A stretch of DNA of 32,489 nt from contig CAJYLT010000053.1 of assembly GCA_913775795.1 (NCBI GenBank), forward strand, positions 1 to 32,489. Direction: 5' to 3'. The stretch is from an uncultured Sphingomonas sp. (GTDB lineage: Bacteria > Pseudomonadota > Alphaproteobacteria > Sphingomonadales > Sphingomonadaceae). The stretch's first letter is position 1. The number at the start of each line of letters is the position of its first letter. Below the pieces are notes generated by a model, which was not told the origin of the DNA, searched no databases, and was given only the letters and a program-made list of their open reading frames with translations. Below, one piece after another: positions 8,645 through 16,036 of the stretch. The position numbers were made by a program, and so were the translations under genes.

Positions 8645-9196
8645 TCAGGCGGCGCTGTCGAGCGCTTCGACCGTCAACCGGTCGTTGGTGTAGACGCAAA
8701 GCTCGGCGGCGATGCCCATCGCCTTGCGCGCCAGCACTTCCGGATCAGGCTCGTAGTCGGCGAGCGCGCGGGCGGCGGCGAGGGCGAAGTTGCCGCCCGA
8801 TCCGATCGCGGCGATGCCGCCCTCGGGCTCCAGCACGTCACCATTGCCGGTGACGACCAGCGTCACGTCCTTGTCCGCGACGATCAGCATCGCCTCCAGA
8901 TTGCGGAGGAACTTGTCGGTCCGCCAGTCCTTGGCCAACTCGACCGCGGCGCGCAGCAACTGGCCCTGGTGCCGCTCGAGCTTGGCTTCCAGCCGCTCGA
9001 ACAGCGTGAAGGCATCGGCGGTGGCGCCCGCGAAGCCGGCGATCACCTTGCCGTCCCCCAGCGGGCGGACCTTTCGGGCGTTGGGCTTCATCACGGTATT
9101 GCCGGCCGAGACCTGGCCGTCGCCAGCGATCACCACGCGGCCCCCGCGGCGCACGGAGAGGATCGTCGTGCCGTGCCACGCATTGTCTTTGCTCAT
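8645..9196 (-). CDS. hslV: HslV, proteolytic subunit of the HslVU protease
   Basis: 183 aa. N-terminal-nucleophile threonine peptidase forming double hexameric rings capped by HslU. The catalytic residue is Thr10 in [11 protein letters not shown]; the first nine residues would be removed to expose it, a slightly longer propeptide than the single Met of E. coli HslV but usual in alphaproteobacteria as I recall. GDGQVS and [11 protein letters not shown], including the catalytic-site Lys region, follow. Start chosen at ATG 9196; an in-frame ATG at 9205 is possible, and neither has a clear Shine-Dalgarno sequence. Longer open-frame starts further upstream would only read through a hairpin repeat and are not supported. 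Confidence 0.95.
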   Translation of the reverse strand: MSKDNAWHGTTILSVRRGGRVVIAGDGQVSAGNTVMKPNARKVRPLGDGKVIAGFAGATADAFTLFERLEAKLERHQGQLLRAAVELAKDWRTDKFLRNLEAMLIVADKDVTLVVTGNGDVLEPEGGIAAIGSGGNFALAAARALADYEPDPEVLARKAMGIAAELCVYTNDRLTVEALDSAA

Positions 9197-9220
9197 AGCG
9201 CGCATATGGGGAGGGGCCCC

Positions 9221-9278
9221 GCGCTGCCAAGGGCAGCGCAATTTCCCGATCACGCGCTGCCAAGGGTGGCGCTATTTC
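9221..9278. repeat. 25-bp direct repeat, each copy a hairpin
   Basis: Two 25-bp copies (9221-9245 and 9254-9278) match at 22 of 25 positions with a 33-bp period. Copy 1 folds into a perfect 8-bp stem (GCGCTGCC/GGCAGCGC, 3-base AAG loop). Copy 2 keeps the stem only with two G-T pairs on the plus strand. Copy 2 overlaps the stop codon and last codons of the holin gene, and copy 1 lies 25 bases upstream of the hslV start. A local duplication of the holin gene end is the simplest explanation; a role as transcript boundary is possible. Confidence 0.75.
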
Positions 9279-9685
9279 TCGACGCCCCTGACCTTCCCCC
9301 ACTGGCGCATCGCCGCATAGCCCAGATAGCCGGTGCCGAAGAGCGTGTAGAGCTCCTCGGGCAGCGCGCGCAGATAGCCGGTGATGCCGCGCGCGATCGC
9401 ATCGGCGGTGGCGGGGCTGGCGGCGGCGATCAGGCCCATCGGGATCGCCCACAGGAATAGCGCGTACATCACGTAGAGAAAGCCCGGCCGTGCGCGGCTG
9501 GTCCACGGATCGGGCGACTGCGCCTCCGCCACGATCGCCGAGAGCTGTGCGCGAAGGGCCTCCAGTTCCTGGCTGCCCTGCAGCTTGAGCAGCTCCAGCT
9601 TGGCGGCGTCGCGGGCGCGGGGGTCGGGGATGACCTTGTCGATGAGGCCCGCGAGCGGTCCGATGATCGCGTCGAGGATGCTCAT
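9272..9685 (-). CDS. Holin-like membrane protein (GTA-type 3TM holin family)
   Basis: 137 aa. Begins MSILDAIIGPLAGLIDKVIPD, a hydrophobic amphipathic start, then a charged helix (22-55) and two clear membrane segments (about 67-89 and 111-128). The layout and the PDPRARDAAKLELLKL and SRARPGFLYVMY segments fit the family Pfam names GTA_holin_3TM (PF11351; assigned from memory, not searched). In Rhodobacter capsulatus the corresponding holin releases gene-transfer-agent particles. It overlaps the upstream endolysin gene by four bases (ATGA, 9682-9685), making a coupled two-gene lysis cassette. No capsid, terminase or tail gene lies within the window. Confidence 0.8.
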   Translation of the reverse strand: MSILDAIIGPLAGLIDKVIPDPRARDAAKLELLKLQGSQELEALRAQLSAIVAEAQSPDPWTSRARPGFLYVMYALFLWAIPMGLIAAASPATADAIARGITGYLRALPEELYTLFGTGYLGYAAMRQWGKVRGVEK

Positions 9686-10242
9686 GCGCCGTTCTCCATC
9701 GGATCGGCGAGCCGGTTCGCCAGCCAGCCGTAGAGAAACGCCTCGTTCGCCGGACGCTGTTCGGCGAGGCGCAGGTATCGCTCGCCCTGCATCGCCTCGA
9801 CCGCCTTCAGGAGGACGATCTCGCCCCGATCTCCGCGCACGGCGAGGAATGCGTCGAGCGCGGCGAGCGTGCGCGGCCCGATCCGGCCATCGGCGGCGAT
9901 GTCCGCATAATCACGGCCCTGCCGGTTCAGCGCGGTCAGCGCGCGCTGGAGGAACCCCGCCGCCACCGCCGGCCCCATGTTGACGCCGGTGTCGAACAGT
10001 TCGGCTGCCAGTCGAGGTGCTCGCTCCGCGACCGCATCGAATCGAGGCGCCAGCCAGTAGCGGCTGCGATAGAGCGAGGCCGCTGCGCTGCGCGGATAGT
10101 CGCGCATCGCCCCGCGATAGCCCGCCGCGCGCGCCGTCGCCGCCGTCACGCCCCACCGCGTCGGCCCGCCGCGATCGGCGGGGTGGTCGACGAAGCCCCC
10201 CTCGCGCGCGATGAGATCGTCGATCAACGTCTCGATTTCCAT
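9682..10242 (-). CDS. GH108-family endolysin (N-acetylmuramidase) with peptidoglycan-binding domain
   Basis: 186 aa. The N-terminal half has the glycoside hydrolase 108 signature LIAREGGFVDHPADRGGPT (10-28) with the probable catalytic Glu14, then RWGVT. The C-terminal half carries ADGRIGPRTLAAL, typical of the small peptidoglycan-binding domain that follows GH108 in phage and gene-transfer-agent endolysins. There is no signal peptide, so export would depend on the adjacent holin, with which it overlaps by four bases. It would cut murein glycan strands during lysis. The start at 10242 matches the family start MEIETLIDDLIAREGG. Prophage remnant is the alternative origin, but the two frames are intact and isolated. 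Confidence 0.88.
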   Translation of the reverse strand: MEIETLIDDLIAREGGFVDHPADRGGPTRWGVTAATARAAGYRGAMRDYPRSAAASLYRSRYWLAPRFDAVAERAPRLAAELFDTGVNMGPAVAAGFLQRALTALNRQGRDYADIAADGRIGPRTLAALDAFLAVRGDRGEIVLLKAVEAMQGERYLRLAEQRPANEAFLYGWLANRLADPMENGA

Positions 10243-10271
10243 GCTACTCTCCCGCCCGAAACGATTCGACG

Positions 10272-10290
10272 GCTAACCGATATGGTTCGC
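10272..10290. promoter_or_regulatory. Imperfect palindrome between divergent endolysin and SOUL genes
   Basis: GCTAACC-gatat-GGTTCGC: the 7-base arms match at 6 of 7 positions around a 5-base AT-rich centre. It lies in the 76-bp region between the endolysin start (10242) and the SOUL gene start (10319), where promoters for both must be. A transcription-factor site is plausible; no factor can be named, and no CtrA-type TTAA-N7-TTAA was seen. Confidence 0.35.
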
Positions 10291-10318
10291 TGTAGGACAG
10301 GTGCGAAAGGGCGTGAGC

Positions 10319-10924
10319 ATGGGCGAGGATACGAACCGGCGGGCATGGCTGATCGGCGGCGGCGTTGCGGGCGCGGCGGCGGCGGGCGTCGCGGCCTGGT
10401 GGCTGACGCGGACCGAGACGCCCGACTATTCGCTGGTGCTCAAGGACGGCGCGATCGAGGTCCGCGCCTATGGCGCGCTGCCGATCGCGGAGGCGGTGCA
10501 TGACGGCGACCGCGATGCGGCGCTCGGCAAGGGGTTTCGCGCGCTTGCCGATTACATCTTCGCCAAGTCGCGCGTGGGGGAGAAGATCGCGATGACCGCG
10601 CCGGTGATCGCCGACCGGGCCGGGGACAAGTGGCGCACCCGCTTCGTCCTGCCTTCGCAGTATCGCGATCTAACGCCGCCCGAGCCGGCCGGCGATGAAG
10701 TGGTGACGGCGACGCTGCCGGCGCGCCGTGTCGCCGCCATCCGGTTCGCCGGCCGCGCCGACGATGCGCTGCTGGCCGAGCGGGAGGCGGAATTGCGCGG
10801 CTGGCTGGGCAGCTACGGCCTGAAGCCGACAGGCCCGGCCGAGTACGCGTTCTACAACGCGCCCTTCGTGCCGGGGCCGCTGCGCCGTAACGAAGTCTTG
10901 CTGCCGGTCGCCAGCATCTATTGA
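10319..10924 (+). CDS. SOUL-family heme-binding-like protein, membrane-anchored or exported
   Basis: 201 aa. Cationic N-terminus with RRAWLIGGG followed by a hydrophobic Ala/Gly-rich segment (about 8-27), either a single anchor or a Tat-type signal peptide. The domain then has the SOUL/HBP hallmarks: IEVRAYGALPIAEA, KGFRALADYIFAKS, EKIAMTAPVI (the conserved MTxPV motif), the RFVLPSQY segment, and the ending YAFYNAPFVPGPLRRNEVLLPV. Eukaryotic relatives bind heme or tetrapyrroles; bacterial members are uncharacterised and heme binding is not guaranteed. ATG 10319 is chosen because AAAGGG (10306-10311) lies at good distance; GTG at 10301 or 10313 are alternatives. Confidence 0.88.
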   Translation: MGEDTNRRAWLIGGGVAGAAAAGVAAWWLTRTETPDYSLVLKDGAIEVRAYGALPIAEAVHDGDRDAALGKGFRALADYIFAKSRVGEKIAMTAPVIADRAGDKWRTRFVLPSQYRDLTPPEPAGDEVVTATLPARRVAAIRFAGRADDALLAEREAELRGWLGSYGLKPTGPAEYAFYNAPFVPGPLRRNEVLLPVASIY

Positions 10925-10955
10925 AGCCGGTGTCGTAGAAGACTATATCACCTTC

Positions 10956-11177
10956 ATGTTGAATTTGCTCTCGATCCTCATCGGACTCGTCGCGCTGCCG
11001 TTCCTGCTGTTCGGCTTCATCCCGTTCCTCGGCTGGTCGCTGTGGTTCGGGCTGATGATCCCCGTCGTCGGGACGGTGGTCGGTGCGCTTTCCGACAGCA
11101 ATGCCGGCCGCAACCTCAACCTCATCATCCTGGCCATCGGCGCCATCCGCCTCGCGCTCGGCGGCGGCATCATCTGA
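10956..11177 (+). CDS. Small hydrophobic membrane protein (unknown function)
   Basis: 73 aa, almost entirely hydrophobic: residues 3-34 probably cross the membrane once or as a hairpin and a further segment spans about 35-45 and 55-72, with a short polar loop SDSNAGRN between. No motif identifies a function. It follows the SOUL gene by 31 bp on the same strand and may share its transcript. A strong hairpin follows 8 bases after the stop. I judge it real from its composition, clean start and stop, and its fit between the flanking genes. Confidence 0.65.
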   Translation: MLNLLSILIGLVALPFLLFGFIPFLGWSLWFGLMIPVVGTVVGALSDSNAGRNLNLIILAIGAIRLALGGGII

Positions 11178-11209
11178 AACGAAAAGGCCCGGCGATCGCT
11201 CGCCGGGCC
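11178..11209 (-). terminator. Intrinsic terminator of the glycine-zipper gene
   Basis: Perfect 10-bp stem (11186-11195 with 11200-11209, GGCCCGGCGA/TCGCCGGGCC, loop TCGC). On the minus strand it is followed by TTTTCGTTTC, so it is a good rho-independent terminator for the leftward gene ending at 11232. In the plus direction it is the same hairpin without a T-run and may still mark the end of the small membrane protein transcript. Confidence 0.85.
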
Positions 11210-11231
11210 CCTCGATCAGGCTGTAGATCGC

Positions 11232-11798
11232 TTAGCGGCAGCTGACGCCGCCGCGGTCGATCTCGCGGCCCAGCAGCGCGCCGCCGCCTGCACCGAGCAG
11301 CGTTCCGAGCAGGCCCGAATTGCCGTTGGTCAGCACGTTGCCGAGCACGCCGCCGCCCACCGCGCCGATCACCAGACCGGTCGTGCCGTCATTGCGGCGG
11401 CAATAATACCGCCCATCATTGCCGCGATAGAGGCGGTCGTTCCGGCCGAGACGGCGCGGCTGGTAATAGCGGCCGTCGCGGTAATAATTGTCCGCATAAT
11501 AGCGGCGCTGGCCCGGCGGCAGGCGGTTCCAGTCGTAGTTGCGGGCCTGGCGCCAATCGCGGCGATCTTCGCGATAGTCCTGACGGGCGTCGCGGACATT
11601 GTCGCGATACTCGCGGCGCGCCTCGCGCACGTCACGACGCGAGTCGGCATCGCGCAGGTCCTCGCGATATTCGCGCTGTGCGTCGCGCACTTCGCGGTTG
11701 TATTCGCGGTTGTACTCGCGCGGGCTCTGCTGGGCCATGGCGGGCACGGCCGGGATCGCGACTGCGGCGATCAGCGCGCCGAGGATGGGGGTACGCAT
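11232..11798 (-). CDS. Secreted glycine-zipper protein with Arg/Tyr-rich charged arm
   Basis: 188 aa. Signal peptide with likely cleavage after AMA (about residue 22). Residues 27-88 form a highly charged arm of repeated RE-Y/V-R-D/E units with roughly seven-residue spacing, strongly helical. Then NRLPPGQRRYYADNYYRDGRYY-type segments rich in Tyr and Arg, as in RcnB-like envelope proteins. A C-terminal glycine zipper (about 141-177: GLVIGAVGGGVLG and GTLLGAGGGALLG) is likely to insert in or associate with a membrane. Two cysteines, 133 and 187, could pair. The start at 11798 is fixed by a perfect AGGAGG (11806-11811) seven bases upstream; the longer frame start at 11843 has none. Likely outer-membrane or periplasmic, function unknown. 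Confidence 0.88.
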   Translation of the reverse strand: MRTPILGALIAAVAIPAVPAMAQQSPREYNREYNREVRDAQREYREDLRDADSRRDVREARREYRDNVRDARQDYREDRRDWRQARNYDWNRLPPGQRRYYADNYYRDGRYYQPRRLGRNDRLYRGNDGRYYCRRNDGTTGLVIGAVGGGVLGNVLTNGNSGLLGTLLGAGGGALLGREIDRGGVSCR

Positions 11799-11855
11799 CG
11801 AATTTCCTCCTGTCATAGGTGGCGGAAGAACGACGCGACCCACATCAAGTTTCGT

Positions 11856-11873
11856 GAACGTAAAACTACGTTC
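11856..11873. promoter_or_regulatory. Perfect palindrome upstream of the glycine-zipper gene
   Basis: GAACGTA-AAAC-TACGTTC, 7-bp arms with a 4-base spacer. It lies about 58 bp upstream of the glycine-zipper start and 8 bases past the manA stop. It lacks a T-run on either strand, so an operator for the downstream gene is more likely than a manA terminator. The bound factor is unknown. Confidence 0.45.
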
Positions 11874-11881
11874 GGTTCAGG

Positions 11882-12703
11882 TTAGAGCCGGGTCGTGCCA
11901 GGATAGGCAAAAAGAAGATCAGCCTCCTGATCTGCCTCGATATTTTCCGAACCCGTCACCGATACGCATTCGCCCGCCTGCCATTCGACGCCGGCGACAT
12001 TTCCATTGCCGCGGACTGGCACCAACCATCCGGTAACGCCCGCGGGCAGCGAAACGTCGCGCCCCCCGGTCCAGCGTTCGAGCACGAACTTCGGCCCTTC
12101 GACGAGGATCGTGCGCCCCGCCTCGACCTCGCCGGGCGAGGGGTAGGGGATGTAGGGCACCGGATCGCTGACCGCGACGCCGTCGTCGAGATGCAACTCG
12201 CGCGGGCGGCCATAATCGTAGAGACGATAGGTCGTCTCGCTGTTCTGCTGCACCTCGATCAGCGTGATGCCGGCACCGATCGCGTGGATCGTGTTCGATT
12301 CCGAATAGAGGAAGTCGCCCGCCTTCACCGGCTTCCAGTAGACAAGGTTCTCGATCGACCCGTCGAGCGCGGCGGCGCGCAGTTCCTCGGCGGACAGCGG
12401 ACGGACCGTGCCCACCGCGATCGTCGAATCCGGTTCGGCATCGAGGATCAGCCAGCATTCGTCCTTGCCGCGCGGCAGGCCGCGGGCCTGCGCCTGCTCG
12501 TCATTGGGATGGACCTGCACGGACAGTTTCTCGCTCGTGAACAGGTACTTGATGAGGAGGTCCGGGGTCGCATCGCCCGGTTCCTGGAACCAGACCTCGC
12601 CCACCGGCTCGCCGCCGGGCGCCGGATCGGGAAAGCCGGGAAACAGGTGCGTGCGGCCCCAGGGCTTTTCGACGCGGTGGGTGGCAAGCTTGGTCGCGGG
12701 CAA
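11882..12703 (-). CDS. manA: Class I mannose-6-phosphate isomerase
   Basis: 273 aa, the short bacterial form (E. coli ManA is about 390). Interconverts fructose-6-phosphate and mannose-6-phosphate, feeding mannose-containing polysaccharides. The cupin metal ligands are visible: Gln63 and His65 (SVQVHPND), Glu82 (KDECW) and His140 (NTIHAIG), and the active-site YRLYDYGR (159-166). The start codon is TTG at 12703: there is no ATG near the conserved N-terminus (VEKPWGRT), and GGAGA lies at suitable distance upstream on the minus strand. Divergent from bamD across 144 bp, in which I saw no confident promoter. Confidence 0.93.
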   Translation of the reverse strand: MPATKLATHRVEKPWGRTHLFPGFPDPAPGGEPVGEVWFQEPGDATPDLLIKYLFTSEKLSVQVHPNDEQAQARGLPRGKDECWLILDAEPDSTIAVGTVRPLSAEELRAAALDGSIENLVYWKPVKAGDFLYSESNTIHAIGAGITLIEVQQNSETTYRLYDYGRPRELHLDDGVAVSDPVPYIPYPSPGEVEAGRTILVEGPKFVLERWTGGRDVSLPAGVTGWLVPVRGNGNVAGVEWQAGECVSVTGSENIEADQEADLLFAYPGTTRL

Positions 12704-12847
12704 GGGGCTTCTCCGTCGGATGGCAGTGGCTGCTGCAACGCAGCGGTATCGGCATGGGCTCCCCCGCGGGCAACCGTTTTTCCGGCGCGTCCGGTCGCCT
12801 CCAAAAATCCGTTGTTCGCGCCTTCAACCCTCGGGTAAGGAGGCGCG

Positions 12848-13678
12848 ATGCGTAGCCTGCCCACCCGCCCGTTCGCGATCGCCGCGATTGCCCTGTCCGC
12901 CTTCGGCCTGTCGGGCTGCGCCAAGTCGAAGAAGGGCGCCGACATCCCCTATGTCGCGCGCGACGTGGGCACGCTCTACACTGCGGCCAAGCAGCGGCTC
13001 GATCGCGGCCAGTACAAGCAGGCGGCGGCGCTGTTCGACGAGGTTGAGCGTCAGCACCCCTATTCGATCTGGGCCCGCCGCGCGCAGTTGATGAGCGCGT
13101 TTAGCTATTACCTGAACAAGGATTACACCGAGTCGATTCAGTCGGCGCAGCGCTTCCTGTCGGTGCACCCGGGCAATCGCGACGCGCCGTACGCCTATTA
13201 TCTGATCGCGCTCGGCTATTACGAGCAGATCACCGACGTGACGCGCGATCAGAAGATCACGCAGCAGGCGCTCGACGCGCTCGGCGAGCTCTCGCGCCGC
13301 TATCCGGACACGCGCTACGCCGCCGACGCACGGCTGAAGGTCGATCTGGTCCGCGACCACCTGGCCGGCAAGGAGATGGAGGTCGGGCGCTTCTACGGCC
13401 GCCGCGGCCAGTGGCTTGCCGCCTCGATGCGTTATCGCACCGTCGTCGACCAATTCCAGACCACCAGCCACGCGCCCGAAGCGCTGCTGCGCCTGACCGA
13501 AGCCTATCTGAACCTCGGCCTGCGCGAGGAAGCGAAGAAGTCGGCCGCGGTGCTCGGCGCGAATTATCCGGGCACCGACTGGTACGAGCGCGCGTACAAG
13601 CTGGTGAACGAATATCCCGTGCTGCCGGCGCAGCAGGTCGAGAAGCCGGCCAAGGAAATGCAGCCGGTGGGCGCCTGA
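12848..13678 (+). CDS. bamD: BamD, outer-membrane assembly lipoprotein
   Basis: 276 aa. Essential lipoprotein of the BAM complex that folds outer-membrane beta-barrel proteins. Signal peptide ends in lipobox LSGC (Cys24). The mature part is built of TPR-like helical repeats: TLYTAAKQRLDRGQYKQA, QLMSAFSYYLNKDYTES, AQRFLSVHPGNRDAPYAYYL and YYEQITDVTRDQKITQQAL, the last being a BamD hallmark. A near-perfect ribosome site AAGGAGG (12837-12843) precedes ATG 12848. It lies 22 bp ahead of recN on the same strand, an arrangement common in alphaproteobacteria, where ligA often follows; here ligA is absent. Confidence 0.96.
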   Translation: MRSLPTRPFAIAAIALSAFGLSGCAKSKKGADIPYVARDVGTLYTAAKQRLDRGQYKQAAALFDEVERQHPYSIWARRAQLMSAFSYYLNKDYTESIQSAQRFLSVHPGNRDAPYAYYLIALGYYEQITDVTRDQKITQQALDALGELSRRYPDTRYAADARLKVDLVRDHLAGKEMEVGRFYGRRGQWLAASMRYRTVVDQFQTTSHAPEALLRLTEAYLNLGLREEAKKSAAVLGANYPGTDWYERAYKLVNEYPVLPAQQVEKPAKEMQPVGA

Positions 13679-13700
13679 CGCCCGCCGCGACGCCCCGCTC

Positions 13701-15365
13701 ATGCTGAACGCGCTGTCGATCCGCGATGTGGTGCTGATCGAGGCGCTCGACCTCGATTTCGGCCCCGGCCTTGCCGTGCTCACGGGCGAGACCGGCGCGG
13801 GCAAGTCGATCCTGCTCGACGCGCTCGGCCTCGTCCTCGGCGCGCGCGGCGACAGCGGGCTGGTGCGGCATGGCGCGGCGCAGGCGGTGGTGACGGCCAG
13901 TTTCGAAACGCCCGCCACCGACGGTCCGATCGCCGCGCTGCTCGCCGACAACGGCCTCGACCTCGACCCTGGCGAGCCCTTGATGATCCGCCGCCTGGTC
14001 AAGGCCGATGGCGGCAGCCGCGCGTTCGTCAACGACCAGCCCGCATCGGCCGGCCTGCTGCGCGAACTCGGCGCGATGCTCGTCGAGATCCACGGGCAGC
14101 ACGACGATCGCGGCCTGTTGAATCCGCGCGGGCACCGGGCGCTGCTCGATGCGTTCGCGCGCACCGATACGGCGGCGGCGAACGCCGCGTGGCGCGAATG
14201 GCGCGCGGCGCTCGCCAAGCTGGAAGAAGCGCGCGCGGTGCAGGAAGTCGCCGAGCGCGACCGCGACTACCTCGCCCACGCGGTCGAGGAACTGGTCAAG
14301 CTCGCGCCCGAGCCCGGCGAGGAGGCGCTGCTGGCCGAGCGGCGGGCGACGATGCAGCGCGGCGAACGGGCGGCGGGCGAACTCGCCGCGGTCGCCGACC
14401 TGCTCGACGGATCGGACGGGGCGTTGTCTCGCCTGCGACAGGCGGCGCGCATCCTCGAGCGAACCGGCGACGCGCATCCCGCGCTGGTCGAGGCACTCGC
14501 CGCGATCGACCGCGCAATCGTCGAGGGGGCGGTTGCGCAGGATCAGATCGACGCGGCGGCAGAGGCGCTGGCCTTCGACCCCGCAGTGCTCGAGGCGGAC
14601 GAGGCGCGGCTGTTCGAACTGCGCGGGCTGGCCCGCAAGCACCGCGTCCAGCCCGACGATCTTGCCGCGCTGGCGGCGGACTTCTCCGAGAGGCTGGCGC
14701 TGGTCGAAGGCGGGGAGGCGAGCATGACCGGCCTGACCCGCGCCGCCGCGACCGCGGAAGCGCGCTATGCCGAGGCGGCACAGGCGCTGTCGGCGCAGCG
14801 GATCGAGGCTGCCGCTCGGCTCGACACCGCGGTGATGACCGAACTAGCCCCCCTCAAGCTCGATGCCGCCCGCTTCCGCACCGCCGTCGCGGCGCTACCG
14901 CGCGAGGGCTGGGGGCCGGACGGCAGCGACCGCGTCGAGTTCGAAGTGTCGACCAATCCCGGCGCGCCCTTTGCCCCCTTGATGAAGATCGCCAGCGGCG
15001 GCGAATTGTCGCGTTTCATCCTCGCGCTCAAGGTCGCGCTGGCGGAGGAGGGCGGCGCCCGCGCGCTGGTGTTCGACGAGATCGACCGCGGCGTCGGCGG
15101 TGCGGTGGCGAGCGCGATCGGCGAGCGGCTGTCGCGCTTGTCGGGGCGCAATCAGGTCCTCGTCGTCACCCACAGCCCGCAGGTCGCGGCGCGCGGCGAC
15201 CGGCACTATCGCATCGCCAAGTCGAGCGACGGCACCGTAACCCGCACCGGCGTCACCCCGCTGGATGCCGACGAACGGCGAGAGGAAATCGCCCGGATGC
15301 TGTCGGGGGCGGAAGTGACGCCCGAGGCGCGGGCACAGGCGCAGCGATTGCTGGCGGTCGCCTAG
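13701..15365 (+). CDS. recN: RecN, SMC-like DNA repair ATPase
   Basis: 554 aa, normal length. Acts early in double-strand-break repair, tethering DNA ends before RecA-dependent recombination. Walker A GETGAGKS (29-36) after the typical MLNALSIRDVVLIEALDLDF; the coiled-coil arms occupy the Glu/Ala-rich middle; the ABC signature SGGELSRF and Walker B LVFDEIDRGVGG lie toward the end, followed by the His-switch THSPQVAA. Co-directional with bamD, 22 bp gap. Its TAG stop overlaps the TAG of the converging pyrF in a shared CTAG (15362-15365). SOS control is common elsewhere; I saw no LexA box, but none would be expected inside this operon. Confidence 0.96.
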   Translation: MLNALSIRDVVLIEALDLDFGPGLAVLTGETGAGKSILLDALGLVLGARGDSGLVRHGAAQAVVTASFETPATDGPIAALLADNGLDLDPGEPLMIRRLVKADGGSRAFVNDQPASAGLLRELGAMLVEIHGQHDDRGLLNPRGHRALLDAFARTDTAAANAAWREWRAALAKLEEARAVQEVAERDRDYLAHAVEELVKLAPEPGEEALLAERRATMQRGERAAGELAAVADLLDGSDGALSRLRQAARILERTGDAHPALVEALAAIDRAIVEGAVAQDQIDAAAEALAFDPAVLEADEARLFELRGLARKHRVQPDDLAALAADFSERLALVEGGEASMTGLTRAAATAEARYAEAAQALSAQRIEAAARLDTAVMTELAPLKLDAARFRTAVAALPREGWGPDGSDRVEFEVSTNPGAPFAPLMKIASGGELSRFILALKVALAEEGGARALVFDEIDRGVGGAVASAIGERLSRLSGRNQVLVVTHSPQVAARGDRHYRIAKSSDGTVTRTGVTPLDADERREEIARMLSGAEVTPEARAQAQRLLAVA

Positions 15366-16036
15366 AGCGTCGCCTCGATCGCCCGCGCTGCCACGTCGGG
15401 GTCCTCGGCCTGGGTAATCGGGCGTCCCACCACCAGGATCGAGGCACCCGCATCCAGCGCCGCCCGCGGCGTCACGACCCGCTTCTGGTCGCCGACCGGG
15501 CCGTCGGCGGGGCGAACGCCGGGTACGACGAAGAAGCCGTGCGGCCACGCCTTTTTTGCCGCCGCCACCTCCGCGCCCGAGCAGACGATGCCGTCCACCC
15601 CGGCATCATGCGCCAGCTCGGCAAGGCGCAGCACCTGCTCGTGCGGATCGCGCTCGACGCCGATCGCGCGCAGGTCTTCGCCGTCGAGGCTGGTGAGCGT
15701 GGTGACGGCGACGACCTTCGTCCCCGTCGGCGCCGCCGCCTTCGCATCCTCAAGCATCGCCCGCCCGCCCGAGGCATGGACGGTCAGGATCGCGGGTTCC
15801 AGCGGGCCGAGCGCCTGGATCGCCTTGGCAACGGTATTGGGAATGTCGTGGAACTTGAGGTCGAGGAAGATCGGCAGGCCGATTTCGGCCATTTCCTTCA
15901 CCCCCGACCGGCCGTTCGCCATGAAAAACTCGAGCCCGAGTTTCAGCCCGCCGACATGATGCCGCACGCGCTTGGCGATCGCGGCGGCGCGCTCCAGCTC
16001 CGGCGTGTCGAGCGCGACGAATAGCGGCGAGCTCAT
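15362..16036 (-). CDS. pyrF: Orotidine-5'-phosphate decarboxylase
   Basis: 224 aa, normal length. Last step of UMP synthesis. The catalytic LDLKFHDIPNT (58-68) with the Asp-Lys-x-x-Asp tetrad is intact, as are VALDTPE (7-13), GLKLGLEFF (30-38), HASGG and the phosphate-binding end VVGRPITQAEDP. The start at ATG 16036 overlaps the lapA stop by four bases (ATGA), so translation is coupled. The longer frame start at 16372 simply reads through lapA. The stop converges on recN with the shared CTAG. Confidence 0.96.
   Translation of the reverse strand: MSSPLFVALDTPELERAAAIAKRVRHHVGGLKLGLEFFMANGRSGVKEMAEIGLPIFLDLKFHDIPNTVAKAIQALGPLEPAILTVHASGGRAMLEDAKAAAPTGTKVVAVTTLTSLDGEDLRAIGVERDPHEQVLRLAELAHDAGVDGIVCSGAEVAAAKKAWPHGFFVVPGVRPADGPVGDQKRVVTPRAALDAGASILVVGRPITQAEDPDVAARAIEATL

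Noticed and set aside
7730..9460. Long plus-strand open frame of 576 codons over hslU, hslV and the holin
   Set aside because: It is antisense to strongly supported genes and has His/Arg/Asp-rich composition typical of shadow frames in GC-rich DNA.
9272..10242. Prophage remnant
   Set aside because: Both genes are intact and overlapping, and no integrase, attachment site or other phage gene lies in the window; kept only as an alternative origin.
10243..10318. CtrA-binding site for the endolysin, as in Rhodobacter gene transfer agents
   Set aside because: No TTAA-N7-TTAA pattern is present in the divergent region.
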